DNA of 64,000 bases from Meandrina meandrites (GCA_963693305.1 OY855903.1:52041150-52105149); one strand, 5' to 3'. Shown: positions 44,900-56,375, counted from the stretch's first letter. Program-made: numbers and translations. The notes: generated from the letters alone by a model not told the origin.

Positions 44900-46399
44900 A
44901 ATGTCATATGTCATGCATAAACCAGTAATTAATTACCCGAGTTGTCACTCTAATCTAAAGATAGATAAATTTGTTATTGAAAAATTCACAGACATGTACG
45001 AACACCGAAGTGCCACTGTTATTTAAACAACTGACAATTAGAAGAAGCAACTGAGACTGTTTTGATAATTCGTTGCCATAACAACACCTGCGTTATAAAG
45101 GAAAAGTTCAGACTTGCGCATAGATTAAAGTGTCACTTGCCTTCAAAGAACGGGCTTGTGTTACGTCAAGAGACTGAATTTGTTTTGAGTTTTGGTTGCC
45201 ATAACAACTCTTACGTAATAAGCGTATTCACCATGCAGAACTTAATGAAGTACTAGTCAAGAGAATAATTATAAAACATGTAAGATAGACAACTTCTGAT
45301 GTTGTAAGGGATAACCAATCGTTCTTTGCAGTCCGTTGTCGAAGAAAAATATTCAGCACCCCAATTGCGTTTGACTGCAAACATTTCTCTATTCTAAAAC
45401 TACTTCAAATATATACAATATTCAATATACTTCAACTATATACCGATACAATATAAAACTATACAAAACTATCTCTGGCCAGTTCTTTGATATTATGTTA
45501 GCCAAGCTGTCAGCCATTGATGAGGGTCGTACAGTGGGTCTCTGGCATGGTTCACGTTGAAAAAAAAGAAGAAGCACGGATCACTGATATCAAAACTTCA
45601 TTTGCCAAATAACGAAAATAAGCAAGTAACGTGAACTTTAAATCCTGCTCTTTCGCAAAGAAAAGTGACAGAGGAGTCAAGAAAGTAAAGTTAAATTAAG
45701 TTTAGAGAACAGCTGCATATTGCAAATTGTATGTCTCTATTCTCACTTTTCACTTTTTCTTGTTTTCAGTCATGAATCTTACGGATGTCACGCGACTCAA
45801 AGTAAGAGTGCATGTGAAATCACGAATATCGATTACCGGTATTTATTAAATTCAAGTTCTTCACGGGTCACGCAAAACCTTTGTGTCACGAATCACGAAG
45901 AACATTTCACGGAAAAGAAATTTGCATAATTGTGCATCAAGAGAATATCCTCTGTGACCCTCAATGATAACATACAGCTGTAACAGCAAGCTAAGGGACT
46001 AACAACAATAATGCTGCTTACTTCGCAACAAACAATACAGCATGTTACAAACAATACAGCAAGGTTGATACTACATGAAAAGTACACTAATTTGCAAGAC
46101 ACCATCACGACCAGAACCGATAAAGCAGAGTTGCAACCCCGGCCAGGACAGCTGTTTTGTTTGGGACTGGCCAGCGTGGTGTAGCAGATTTAATAACGCC
46201 AGCGCGAAGTGCCACTGCAAATCAATCGCCAAATGACCGGTACACTATATTATGTTCCGTACTCATGTTCCGAACTCACTTGTCCCCCAAATCGTTCAGT
46301 CTATTTTATTTCCACAAGATAGTGACCGTACATTCTGGTTATTTATGTTAGTTAGGTTCTGCTAGGAACACTCTGTGTAATAATTTGTTAAACTTAAGT
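44900..46399. other. Intron sequence, no features
   Basis: No convincing exon or repeat element; short direct repeats of GTTGCCATAACAAC at 45072 and 45199 only. Confidence 0.4.
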
Positions 46400-46614
46400 A
46401 ATGCAGGGCTAATCGGACAGCTAAAAATTAAGGGTTAAATAAATTTTATTGCTCAATATTTCGATTAGACAAGATGAACCTTTCTTCAGGGGCTGAGGAC
46501 TTACTTAGCTTTTTCAGCCCCTGAAGAAGGTTAGTTTTGCCTAACCGAAATATTGGGTAATAAAATTATTTAACCTTTTAGCTGTCCGATCAGCCTTGCA
46601 TTAAATTTAACGTT
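46400..46614. mobile_element. Foldback element with ~90-bp arms
   Basis: The left arm contains GGACAGCTAAAAATTAAGGG and CTTCAGGGGCTGA; the right arm mirrors it with TCAGCCCCTGAAGAAGG and CTTTTAGCTGTCCGATCAGC. The arms include AATGCAGGG/CCTTGCATT at the outer ends. Short loop, no coding capacity. Confidence 0.7.
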
Positions 46615-47429
46615 TTATTATATATTGCTGATTCTGTTCTGGGTGGGTGCGACTCAGTAAGCCATCGACAAACAGCTTATTTACCCAATTTCTAACCTAC
46701 GAGAACGTGTTATTGAAGGTTACCCAATTTCATGAATTCATCGGATGAGATTCTTGCGGGTATCTTTTACACGAAGGGTTTATTCCTTAGGGGCAAACAA
46801 TTATTTTTTAGAGGGGGGGGGGGGGTGGGGGTATGGTATAAAAAATGTTGAAAAAAAGAGACAAAATAAATTGTGGTTAGGTGTTTGTATCATTGAAGAT
46901 CTTCTTCTTTGTTGAGCTAACGTTTTATTTGCTTCTTGTTGGTAAGGGTATTATCAAATTAAAGAAAGCATTTTTTTTAATTTAAATACTAGAGCCCAGT
47001 GTTATTGTTATTGTCTAGGGATAAAAGCTGCATGGCATGTATATATAGGAAAACTAATTTGTGAGTATAATTTCTCACAGGTACAGACACAGGAAAGGAC
47101 ATGTTACAGTGACATGTACAGGTGACAAAATCACCGCATGTACACACAAAAGGAAACGTCAGTGGGGACATGTTGCCGCAACACCTGACGGGACTTGGCA
47201 CAGAGGGACCTGTAGTTTGTGTACATGTTCGCGATAAATTTGTAAAGCTTTGGACCTTAAACCAACTCTGAGAGAGACCCTGGGAACGTGGTTGACCGGG
47301 AAGCCCTTCATCAGGAGAGAGATCAGTCAGATGTACAAATGCCCAGTGTTAATACGTTTTATTTTCCCTTAAGAGCACAATAACTTAGTGTATACCTAAG
47401 AGTTGACAATTCAAAAATACTCTCTTTGC

Positions 47430-47735
47430 TTATTCATCACCAGGGTTTGCCAAACACCCAGATTCGAAACACCGCCCTATTTGACATTTGCCGCCGGCGT
47501 AATTTTTGCACCATTTTAGCAATTCTTCGTAGGTCTTATTACTAACACAGCTGCAACTGAAAGCAACGCCGTGTGATGATGATTCATATTTCAAAGCGGC
47601 GCACTGCTCCCATTTACAAGTACTAGGTGTTTTACCAATCAACTTCTTGTCACACTTTTTTTTAGCATTGTGCCCAGTTCCTAGACAGGTTGGACACTTG
47701 AACGGACTTGTGGCACAGATGAAAAATGAAATCAT
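47430..47735 (-). CDS. Small cysteine-rich (secreted-type) protein, hypothetical
   Basis: 101 codons from an ATG at 47735. A short hydrophobic start (MISFFICATSPF) is followed by a Cys-rich chain: FKCPTCLGTG, KKCDKKL, TCKWEQCAAL, FSCSCVSNKT, WCKNYAGGKCQIGRCFESGC, ending ANPGDE. The eleven later cysteines in pairs suggest disulfides and an extracellular location, and the first C-x2-C spacing is loosely Ly6-like, but the terminal CC..D.CN motif of that family is absent. The frame upstream of the ATG stays hydrophobic (FPIFVFILTFC), so an upstream exon or a longer signal peptide is possible. A plausible AATAAA (minus strand, 47359-47365) lies 70 nt past the stop. It lies inside an intron of the 4-TM/NACHT gene, same strand. 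Function unknown. Confidence 0.45.
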   Translation of the reverse strand: MISFFICATSPFKCPTCLGTGHNAKKKCDKKLIGKTPSTCKWEQCAALKYESSSHGVAFSCSCVSNKTYEELLKWCKNYAGGKCQIGRCFESGCLANPGDE

Positions 47736-47791
47736 ACAGAACGTAAGAATGAAAACAAAAATTGGGAAAACGTGTTATGCCATCAAGTGAA

Positions 47792-48550
47792 GGAGAAGAG
47801 AGGTCAGCTGTACACGGGCTATTTCTAATGCAAGTTAACAGCTATTGCCTAGTTCACTGTCATGCCAGTCAACTCAAAACACGGGAGGTGGGAGGATGGG
47901 GTAAGCTTGAGGCCGGCATATTCCTTTACATTTTTCCCTAATAACCGTGCCTGGATACAGTTAAGCAATACTGCCAATCATGTTGTTAATCCCTGGATGT
48001 ACAAAAAAACAAATTCATACCCCCACCATGCATACCATGGTACAGTGGAGGGAGGGGGGGTGGGAAAGTCGGAAAATAAAGGAAGTTTATACAAAATCAA
48101 GCCAAATTGCGTATGCAGTATAAAATTAAACAAATCGTATAATTTTAGTTAAAACCTGAAAGAATAAAGAAATATGTAAAAACTAACGATTTTTGGACAG
48201 ACCTGCTTGTAGTTATGATGTATAAAATATTGGCAACGATAAAAATATTGGACGCATCACAATTTTTGCAAGGAATGAATGTAAGCTAGTGAAAGTTTCA
48301 GCAATCACATGGTAAATTATCTTTTCAAAATTGGGAAGGGGGCGGCATCTAGCCCCCCCCCCCCCCCCCCTTCTCCTTGTACGTCTGGTCTCTCCATAAA
48401 ATTTAACGTGCTATCGTTGAAGCAAGTAACCGCCGAGGACAATGCCTTGAAAGTTTTTTGTCACAAATTCGAACTAAATTAACCAGTCAAAACGTTAATC
48501 AAGAACAAAGGATGGCGACTTTGATCTCTATCATCGCGTACACACCGCTT
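47792..48550. repeat. Segmental duplicate of 50596-51370 (copy 1)
   Basis: GGAGAAGAGAGGTCAGCTGT through GATCTCTATCATCGCGTA matches the second copy 2.8 kb away, including a poly-C tract (48354-48372) and CAAGCCAAATTGC. It is an intron duplication upstream of the micro-exons; the flanking 4-TM exon itself is not duplicated. Confidence 0.75.
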
Positions 48551-48915
48551 GCCTGAATGCCAGCATTAATATGGTTACTTATCTGAATAGCATTATGGGT
48601 CATTCCGTTTGATTGGACTTTAGAGAAAGGAAGTGAGATTAAGGTCCAGACCACACTTATCCCGATAAATTTGAAAACGGAGATTTCGAGCCGCAAACGG
48701 ATAAAATGTTTTCTGTCCACACTATATATCGTTTTCGTATCGTTTTAGATATTTTCACCGTCCACACTAATCCGGATTTGAAAACGAAGATGAATGGAGA
48801 GCATGCGTACAGTATTTCTAGAACCCGCACTGAGTTCAAATAAGGGAATTTAATGCTTCTGTCGACGCCGAGGTCCTTCTTTCTCTAAACTTGTTTAGTA
48901 CAGTTATTGTTTTAC

Positions 48916-48948
48916 CTGGCCGTTCTGTAGCAGGCGATACTGTTGTTT
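48916..48948 (-). CDS. Micro-exon copy 2 of the 4-TM/NACHT/LRR gene
   Basis: 33 nt, acceptor tgtcttacag, donor CCAG|gtaaaa, phase 1 to 1, encoding (E)TTVSPATERP. It is a near-identical twin of 49666-49698 with one conservative change (Q to R). Being phase-symmetric, each copy can be included or skipped without shifting the frame. Confidence 0.58.
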
Positions 48949-49180
48949 CTGTAAGACAGAATATGAAAATTCAATTGTTATTATATGTGGTGTAATATCT
49001 TACGGTATAAATGTTATGGTGTAGTTATTGACTGAACAGTTCCTGTTATCACGCAAGAAAATGTGGAGCATTTTCTTAACCTACTAAATAGTTAAATTGC
49101 ATTCGATGAACGAAAGCGCCGCATACAAAAATTGTGATACGTTAGCTATGTGTCCAATATTTTTATCGTTGCCAATATTA

Positions 49181-49370
49181 AGCAGCCAGTTGTCATTTCC
49201 CTGAGGGTGGCCGCTGCAGTAAATTGCCACCTTAAAGTACGGACGAATCAATCATTGTAAAGTGTGTTTCTTCTATAGCAGATTCCAATCATATAGATAT
49301 CGCTATACTGTATGTAGATCCCCTATTGAGCGGCCACCCTCAGGGAAATGACAATTGGCTGCTTAATATT
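49181..49370. mobile_element. Foldback element with TATTAAGCAGCCAGTTGTCA ends
   Basis: Left TATTAAGCAGCCAGTTGTCA and right TGACAATTGGCTGCTTAATA are inverted. A partial extra copy (GGCCACCCTCAGGGAAATGA) occurs at 50097-50116. Confidence 0.65.
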
Positions 49371-49665
49371 TCCGTCCGCACTATCGTTTTCGTGTCGTTT
49401 TAGATATTTTCACCGACCACACTAATCCTAGCATGCGTTGCAGACGAAACTAAACCCCGGTATACCGGGGTTTAATTTTCGTCTGCAATGCAGGCTACAC
49501 TAATCCAGATTTGAAAACAAAACGCGCCATCGGCACAAGATGAATGCAGAGCATGCGTACAGTATTTCTAGAACCCGCACTGAGTTCAAATAAGGGAATT
49601 TAATGCTTTTGCTGATGCCGAGGTCGTTCATTCTCTAAACTTGTTTAGTACAGTTATTGTTTTAC

Positions 49666-49698
49666 CTGGCTGTTCTGTAGCGGGCGATACTGTTGTTT
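49666..49698 (-). CDS. Micro-exon copy 1 of the 4-TM/NACHT/LRR gene
   Basis: 33 nt, acceptor tgtcttacag, donor CCAG|gtaaaa, phase 1 to 1, encoding (E)TTVSPATEQP. It follows the 4-TM exon (phase 1 donor) and is followed by its duplicate. A threonine/serine/proline linker, probably cytosolic. Confidence 0.58.
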
Positions 49699-49880
49699 CT
49701 GTAAGACAGAATATGAAAATTCAATTGTTATTATATGTGGTGTAATATCGTACGGTATAAATGTTATGGTGTAGTTATTGACTGAACAGTTCCTGTTATC
49801 ACGCAAGCAAATGTGGAGCATTTTCTTAACCTACTAAATAGTTAAATTGAGTTCAATGAACGAAAGCGCCGCATACTATA

Positions 49881-50595
49881 GCGTGCTTCTGATTATTATC
49901 TGTGGGTAATCCCATACTGCTTAGATCGCCACCTTAAAGTACGGACGAATCAATCATTATAAAGTTTGTTCCTTCTATAGCAGATTCCAATCATATAGAT
50001 ATTGCTAGTCACTTTAAAGCGAGAAAATCGTTACTTCGTTGGTTATACTGTATGTTGCTGTAGATAAATAGAAATACAGTAGAATCCTATTGAGCGGCCA
50101 CCCTCAGGGAAATGACAACTGGCCGCTTAATAGAGGCTCGTCAATGCAAAATAGCATGGAAAGTAATCACAGAAGCACTTTAGTTAGCATTTTCTTCTAT
50201 AGCTCTTTAGAACATTAAATTGTTACACCCTACAATAATGAACATTTGTCTAATTTCTTGTTTACATTCTTTATTTCCTAACTATGTCTGTTTCTTTGAA
50301 TCCTTGTTTGTTCCTTGGGCTGTTTTGTTTCTTCTTCTGTTTGTTTTGTATGTTTTTGTTTCCTTGTTGATCAAAGGTGAGTCGATGGATGATGGCTCAA
50401 CTGGTCATTGCATGGACGGGGATTGTGGGGGAAATGTAAAGCTAACGCTCTTTGATTCTCTACACGATTTCATTGTAAGTTTGCACACGTTTTCGCTCTG
50501 TTATATTTGATTAAACAGCAATAGGAAGAATTTGAGAGTTCCTTGAGAGTTCCTGGTAGAACGTTTTGAGAGAACAAAAAGTCTCCCAGCAGATT
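49881..50595. other. Intron sequence between micro-exon and 4-TM exon
   Basis: Contains a partial copy of the 49181-49370 element near 50097 and a plus-strand hydrophobic open frame (50220-50510) without supporting signals. No exon supported. Confidence 0.4.
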
Positions 50596-51370
50596 GGAGA
50601 AGAGAGGTCAGCTGTACACGGGCTATTTCTAATGCAAGTTAACAGCTATTGGCTAGTTCACTGTCATGCCAGTCAACTCAAAATGCGGAGGTGGGAGGGT
50701 GGGGTAAGCAGGCTGGCATATTCATTTAAATTTATCCTAATAGCAGTGCCTGGATACAGTTAAGAAATACTGTCAATCATGTTGTTGTTAATCCCCGGTT
50801 GTACAAGCAAAGAAACAAATTCATACTACTCCCACCAAGCATGCCATGGTACAATGGAGGAGAGGAGGAGGATGGATTTCATAATTTCCTTAGAAAGTCA
50901 GAAAATAAAGAAAATGTATACAAAATCAAGCCAAATTGCCTATGCAATGTAAAATGAAACAAAGCGTACAATTTTAGTTAAAGAATAAAGGAATATGTCA
51001 AAAATAACGATTTTTGGCCAAACCTGCTTGTAGTTATGACGTTGCAATGGCAACGATAAAAACCGTGGCCACATAGCTAACGTATCACAATTTTTGCAAG
51101 GAATGAATGTAAGCTAGTGAAAGTTTCAGCAACATAGGTTAAATCCCCGTTTTAAAATTTGAAAGTGATCCAGCCACACCCCTCCCCCCCCCCCCCCCTC
51201 TGTATGTCTGTTTTCTCCATAAAATTTAACGCGCTATCGTTGAAGCAAGGAACCGCCGAGGAAAAAGCATTGAAAGTTTTTTATTACAATTTGAACTAAA
51301 TTAACTAATCAAAATGTTACTCGCGAACGAAGAATAGCGAATTGATCTCTATCATCGCGTATACACCGTT
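50596..51370. repeat. Segmental duplicate of 47792-48550 (copy 2)
   Basis: Directly adjoins the donor of the 4-TM exon. It contains a poly-C tract (51183-51198). Confidence 0.75.
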
Positions 51371-51392
51371 TGCCTGAATGCAAAAAACTCAC

Positions 51393-52083
51393 CTAAATTA
51401 AATCTTTCGACTTCATCACTGTCTGGATCTCCAACCAATTCTTGTAGAATCTCTTCCTTTCTTAAGAGCAAGTGAATAATTGCAATTGCACAGAGAACAA
51501 TGGATATTGCCATGATAGTAACAATACCAATGTTCAGTTTTGATTTCTGCCTGTGATGCATGTCACTGCATGTCATGTTTTTTTCTTGGTTCACTGGAAT
51601 TTGTGTGGTGTTTCTCTGTGAGCACATGTACACCACAGGTAGACTTAGGGTCTGGTAATGACAGAACAGGCCCATCATCACACCAAGAACAACAAGTTGA
51701 CAGCAAACATGAAAAAGAAGTATCCACCAAAACTTTTTTGACAGAGTTTCCTTCGATTGGCTGTCCTGCTCTTTTTTAATTTGCCGCCTTTTTGGGATGC
51801 TATAAATGATGAATATTATCCAAAGAAATCCCTGTGCAGCACAGGTGATATAAGCAAAATTAAGAGGTATTAACAGTGGGCTCACTGTGGAGATGTAGTC
51901 ATCGTAACAAAGTTGTCTGGTAACATCACTGGGCTTGGGAGCACAATTGAACGTCAGCCTATCTTTGTCCAGGAAGCCATTAAGCAAAATAATTACTGTT
52001 GGCCAGGAAACCAGAAACAAACAGAAATGAATGGCACCGCACACAGTTTGGGACTTGAATGCAGCTTTGAAGAGATTATCCAT
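51393..52083 (-). CDS. Four-pass membrane domain, first coding exon of the NACHT/LRR gene
   Basis: ATG at 52083; exon ends at a consensus donor TTTAG|gtgagt in phase 1 after 230 codons. Short cytosolic N-terminus (MDNLFKAAFKSQ), TM1 about 14-38, extracellular loop with C47 and C59 (FNCAPK, QLCYDD), TM2 about 68-95, basic cytosolic loop (KRRQIKKEQDSQSKE), TM3 about 118-142, second loop with C154 and C172 and two N-glycosylation sites (NTT, NMT), TM4 about 183-208, acidic end (GDPDSDEVERF). Four membrane passes and two cysteines per loop match innexins/pannexins; LRRC8 and CALHM channels share the general plan. Plasma membrane location expected. Whether it forms a pore is inference. A possible 5'-UTR splice acceptor (atcaatcag) lies just upstream at about 52105. 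Confidence 0.78.
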
Positions 52084-52104
52084 TGCACAAAGGAAAGCAA
52101 CTGA

Positions 52105-52571
52105 TTGATTTCTAAGAAAAACAAAAAAATGCAGGTGTAAATAACATTAAATTAACCAAAATCTTTAATTTGTATTTTGCTCTGCATGTGTTTGCATCTC
52201 AAGCATTCCGGCCATTTATATATATTTTTTTGTTTATCAATGATTTATATGTATACTTCAGTGTGATCAATAAATTTTAATACAGTTAAATATTATTTAA
52301 CATACTTAACAGCAAGGAGCATAGCCTTGTCAGTGGCATATTAAGAGTTTATGGGGTTTGTAGTGCGTAAGCGTTTGTGGCGTTAAGCGTTTGAGGCGTT
52401 TAGCGTTTGTTGCGTTACTGGCTTTCATATGGTTGCTGGTGAGCTGTGGCCGACTTCCGTCCAGCGGTATTCTTGTCGTGTACATGCGAATCCATCCCAT
52501 GTGCTTTCAGTCTTGGGTTTATCGGTCTTGTGCGTTCAGTTTAGAGTAGCACTTGCAGTGTTTCCTTCCCA
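52105..52571. other. Upstream region of the 4-TM/NACHT gene with short tandem GCGTTTG repeats
   Basis: An about 18-bp imperfect repeat (GCGTTTGTGGCGTTAA) spans 52364-52416. The promoter of the receptor gene should lie in or beyond this stretch, but no TATA or initiator could be pinned down. Confidence 0.4.
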
Positions 52572-53057
52572 CAGGGTTGGACATTAGCGCTCGCCCACTC
52601 GCCCAGGCGAGTGTCAAAACTGTCGGGCGAGTACAAGTCACTGATCACTCGCCCAGTTTGGCGAGTACGATTTTCAGTTCCAGAATAAGCGTAACTTTCT
52701 ACTTTCCACTTAAAAATAATCTTAACTGTCCACAGCTAATGGTTCGCAAATATACAAAAATAGTTTCGATTGGTAATCATTAAATGATGAAGAGACCGGA
52801 CCTTGAAAATGAACTGAGATTGAACTCAGCAGAAACCTGTGTTGCTTAAGGAACTGTGTCAAATGTGAATAAAAATTAAATTTGGATATTTTATATTCAT
52901 GGGCGGAGGAGGGAGGGGGGGGGGGGGGGGGCCTTAATGTTTTCTGTGATTGTGTGGAGCTAGGATACTGGGCGAGTGAAAAATTATCTGGGCGAGTGCA
53001 GCTTGAAGGTCACTCGCCCAAATGGCGAGCGCTCCAAAATTTTAGCTTCCAACCCTG
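52572..53057. mobile_element. hAT-like MITE with CAGGGTTGGA ends
   Basis: Left CAGGGTTGGACATTAGCGCT and right (reverse complement) CAGGGTTGGAAGCTAAAATT share CAGGGTTGGA and then GCGCTCGCC-type subterminal repeats. ACTCGCCC/GGGCGAGT repeats occur about eight times near both ends. TTCCCA lies directly on both sides (52566-52571, 53058-53063), shorter than the usual 8-bp hAT duplication. A poly-G run is at 52915-52930. Confidence 0.65.
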
Positions 53058-53424
53058 TTCCCACCCTCCCCTTTTTACCACGTCGTTTTTTTCTCTAGAT
53101 TTATTGGGTAATCTCTCTTCCACTGAGCCAGTAGGGCTTGAGTGTGACGGGTCCTCGAGGTTGGGGGCTTGGCGCGGGGGCTCGTGGGGTTGCGGGTTTG
53201 GGCAGGCCAGTCGGGTGATCTGGCACCTTGGGGGTGTGATTGTGATTGCAGCCCCCAAGGCAGGCCCCTTGGGCACCTAACCTCCACTTGCGATGTGGGT
53301 GTTAAATAAAAGTTAAGTGCACCTGCACAAAGCACCTTAACTTGTATTGAAATAAAGTTTCTTGATACTTGTGCATGTAAATTCATGAGGCCGGACACAT
53401 GACCAGTACTTGACTCTGGTTCTG

Positions 53425-53630
53425 CGGCATTTTACCCTTCCCAGGATTTGATGCTAGTCACTCACAAGCTTAACCTCCAGTATTAAATTGCTGGTATATT
53501 CAATTAAAACACCAGGCTGGTGAGAGGCACTGTGAAAGTAAAATGTCTTGCCAAAGAACACAAAACTATAACCACTCGATCCTGGACCACTCCATCCAAA
53601 GTCCAGTACACCATAAGGACACCCCACCTA
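53425..53630 (-). mobile_element. Old, degenerate tRNA-SINE (same family as 43529-43838)
   Basis: The minus strand reads GGCAAGACATTTTACTTTCA, CAGTGCCTCTCACCAGCCTG and GACTAGCATCAAATCCTGGG, each clearly related to the intact SINE at 43.5 kb. The tRNA-like head is badly decayed. Confidence 0.65.
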
Positions 53631-53670
53631 CCACACATCTACAGTCATGTACCTGGATTAATATATACTT

Positions 53671-53771
53671 AACAATTATTCCACGAGCCCGTTGGATATG
53701 AGATGGTAGATAGCCAAGCCGAGTTGGCTATAACAATCTCATATCTGACAAGCGCAAGTGGAATAATTGTT
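53671..53771. repeat. Foldback repeat, AACAATTATTCCAC family
   Basis: AACAATTATTCCACGAGCCC pairs with GTGGAATAATTGTT at the right; the central GCCAAGCCGAGTTGGCTATA is related to the cores at 18203 and 2511. Confidence 0.55.
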
Positions 53772-54029
53772 TTATTAATCAAAGGCACTATGTGCAACGA
53801 CTGTTTTTTTGGAAGTGGCAATGAGCTACTGAACTCGGAAAATGAATTATTAATAAATGAGGATTTATCAAATCGCAACGCGGTCAAGCGTGCATCGCTT
53901 TAAACAAATCATACGTCATACCTGACAACGTTGGAGTTCGGGGTCCAGATTAGAGAAAATAACTCTAGTAAAAACTTCTACACCGATCCATTAGTAGCAA
54001 GCACAATAATATCAACCTATTTGGTAAAT

Positions 54030-54500
54030 AAAACAAAGACACGGCAACTGGTTGTCCCTTGTGGTTCGTTGCGCAACAAATGAGTGGCCTGTAATCTCCA
54101 GCAAAGTGAACATTATGGGTGTCAAATACTGTATGCTACAAACGACAACAAAGGTCAAACAAAATGAACAATTAAAAATAAATTTTATTAAACGCTAATT
54201 TTGTACTTGGATGGTTTGATAAAAGCGATTGCGCTATACAAACGTCTACATTCGCATCCTAGACTGTTACAAGCCGGAACACGAAATTGTCATGCCAAAA
54301 GACCCGAAACTACAGGAGTTGCGTTACGTCTGTCAACCATCTGTCAAACCCTTTTGTATTCTCGATTAAAATAGATCTTTCGCAATGCATTGATTACAGT
54401 CAGTACAGTAAACTCTGCAGTCACAGCGAGAATCTTAGCTTTTTGAGCGGAGGGTTGTCCAATACTGTCAACATGATACGAGTCGAAATTACGTCTTACA
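54030..54500. repeat. Dispersed duplicated segment (R1)
   Basis: 54211-54450 recurs at about 59205-59510 and 59790-59990 (shared GATAAAAGCGATTGCGCT, ACAAGCCGGAACACGAAATT, CGATTAAAATAGATCTTTCG), and 54090-54130 recurs at 58970-59005 (TAATCTCCAGCAAAGTGAAC). Open frames on both strands result from this repeat. Confidence 0.65.
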
Positions 54501-54950
54501 ACTCGTACGAGTGGAAAAGTGAATTGTTGACTGGAGAAACGTGCTTGTCGAGTGGAGAAATGCATCTCATTAAGGACACTTAGAAATTATCCATCATGTT
54601 GTTGAGCAAGGGCCCTGCGATGGGTTGTCGGCTCGTACGAGTCGTACGAGTGGACAACATCATTGTCGACTGGAGAAACGTGCTTGTCGAGTGGACAAAT
54701 GCATCTCATTAAGGACACTTAGAAATTATCCATCATATTGTTAGGCAAGGGCCCTGCGATGGGTTGTCGGCTCGTACGAGTCGTACGAGTGGACAACATC
54801 ATTGTCGACTGGAGAAACGTGCTTGTCGAGTGGACAAATGCATCTCATTAAGGACACTTAGAAATTATCCATCATATTGCTGAGCAAGGGCCCTGCGATG
54901 GGTTGTCGACTCGTATGAGTCGTACGAGTGGACAACATCATTGTCAGTAT
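54501..54950. repeat. 139-bp tandem repeat, about 3.2 units
   Basis: The junction motif TCGTACGAGTGGACAACATC recurs at 54641, 54780 and 54919 (139-bp steps). The unit carries CGTACG palindromes, CTTGTCGAGTGGACAAATGC and AAGGGCCCTGCGATGGGTTG. Confidence 0.85.
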
Positions 54951-55019
54951 ATAAAAGTTAATAGAAAAATGTAAAATTCCTCCAACAGCACAATCTAAGT
55001 ACAACTCCATTTACTGTGA

Positions 55020-55720
55020 TGAAGCCACTTTAGACTGGAAAGAGCCTTCCTGGTCGTGTTTCCATAGACACTTATTCTAGAAGCTTTCAATACAAAATAC
55101 TAAATCGCATATTGTATACAAACAGTGCACTTTTCAAAATGAAACTTGTCTCTTCGCCTAAATGCTCTTTTTGTCAAGTTCACGACGAATCCCTCGAACA
55201 TTTACTAGTTCATTGCAAGTTTACCCAGATCTTTTGGTCTGCGGTAACTACTTGGTTAAATGAATTCAACATAGGAATCGGATACTTAAATGAAAAGATC
55301 ATTCTTTTGGGCGTCACAAATCAGGTTGAGAATTATAAACTTATCAATCATATACTTATTATAGGGAAACAAGTTATTTATTCATGTCGATGTAAGACTG
55401 TAAAACTGAGGTTGACGCTGTTCCAAATTAAAGTTAGAGAGGTATATAAAATAAAACTTATGATATCAAAGAAAAACCAAAGAGAAATTACGAATTACGA
55501 GAAGTGGCAACCTCTGTTGGTATATTTAGTATAGTTCTTTTTTGCACCTAAATGTAACTTTTGTTAATTTAATAGTCATACATAGGGGAAATGTATAGGT
55601 TTTTGTGTATTTGTTTTTTTTTTAGTTTAACACAGATTTGTAACGTAGTTTTAATGTAGTAACGTAATGTAGTAACTGTATATGTGTAAGTAGTGTGTTG
55701 ATATAAAAATGTTAAAAAAA
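55020..55720 (+). mobile_element. 5'-truncated L1/Tx1-like LINE, 3' end only
   Basis: An open frame at about 55088-55534 continues LINE-type sequence (FQYKILNRILYTNSALFKMK), a zf-RVT zinc motif (KCSFCQVHDESLEHLLVHC) and ends WQPLLVYLV. The 3' UTR ends AAAATGTTAAAAAAA, as in the LINE at 36.6-39.5 kb. Distant member of the same group; older, without a clear target duplication. Confidence 0.8.
55088..55534 (+). pseudogene. LINE ORF2 C-terminal remnant
   Basis: The C-terminal zinc-motif region of a LINE ORF2 protein, about 148 codons, interrupted upstream by a stop (CTTATTCTAGAAG). No reverse transcriptase domain remains. Confidence 0.75.
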
Positions 55721-56375
55721 GGACGCCATGGCTTTCAGCACGCTGACTGCAAACTAATATCTACGCAAGGCGTTCAGGCATTTAAATGAAATGAATCATG
55801 GGAAGTTCAAAAGTTAAACATATCACCTTGCTTTTAAAAACTCCTTTATCAAGAAATCATTCCTTTTCCGCTCGCGATTTTGCATTCCATTGTGTTCATT
55901 GATTTCAATATAAAACATTGCTTTTACTAGTAATTAATTTTTCATTGACAGCAACATATCACCATCTATTGTTCAAATTTTTTATCGACATTGGATGTTT
56001 ACATTTGTTTACCTACTCATTTGTTCGCATACCCTCATAAACGTTTTGGTTTGTTTCTTGATCTATAACAGCAAAAAAAAATCAGATTGGCCTCATACAT
56101 CAAAAATTGCCTCAAATAATTGCTTCTCAGCGTCACACGCTCCCTGAAAGCAAAGAAATTACGTGCGGTCCTCATAAACATCACACCTGTATCATGTTAT
56201 CGCAGGTTTTCAATGCCAATTCCAACAATAACAACAACGACCGATGTCGCATAATGTGTTCTCATTATCCGGCTACCCAGCATATTTTCCCGGGGAAAAC
56301 ATTGAGGTATTTTCACGTGTAACAAGTTTATTTCGGTTCATGCTTTATAAAACGAAGTAAATTCATGTGTAACAC

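Larger units (their letters stand above)
48800..49880. repeat. Tandem duplication (period about 741-750 bp) carrying the micro-exon
   Basis: Segments 48800-49130 and 49550-49870 are almost identical (for example GTACAGTATTTCTAGAACCC and CAAATGTGGAGCATTTTC). The second half of the first unit contains a foldback element (49181-49370). Confidence 0.75.

Noticed and set aside
50220..50510. Hydrophobic plus-strand ORF (96 codons)
   Set aside because: A T-rich stretch gives hydrophobic residues by composition; no support in context, opposite to the surrounding gene.
52882..53398. Glycine/proline-rich ORFs on both strands
   Set aside because: They arise from G/C-rich repeat sequence next to the hAT-like MITE.
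54501..54950. Possible CRISPR-like array
   Set aside because: Direct repeats of 139 bp without short repeats and unique spacers, in a eukaryotic genome; a tandem satellite instead.
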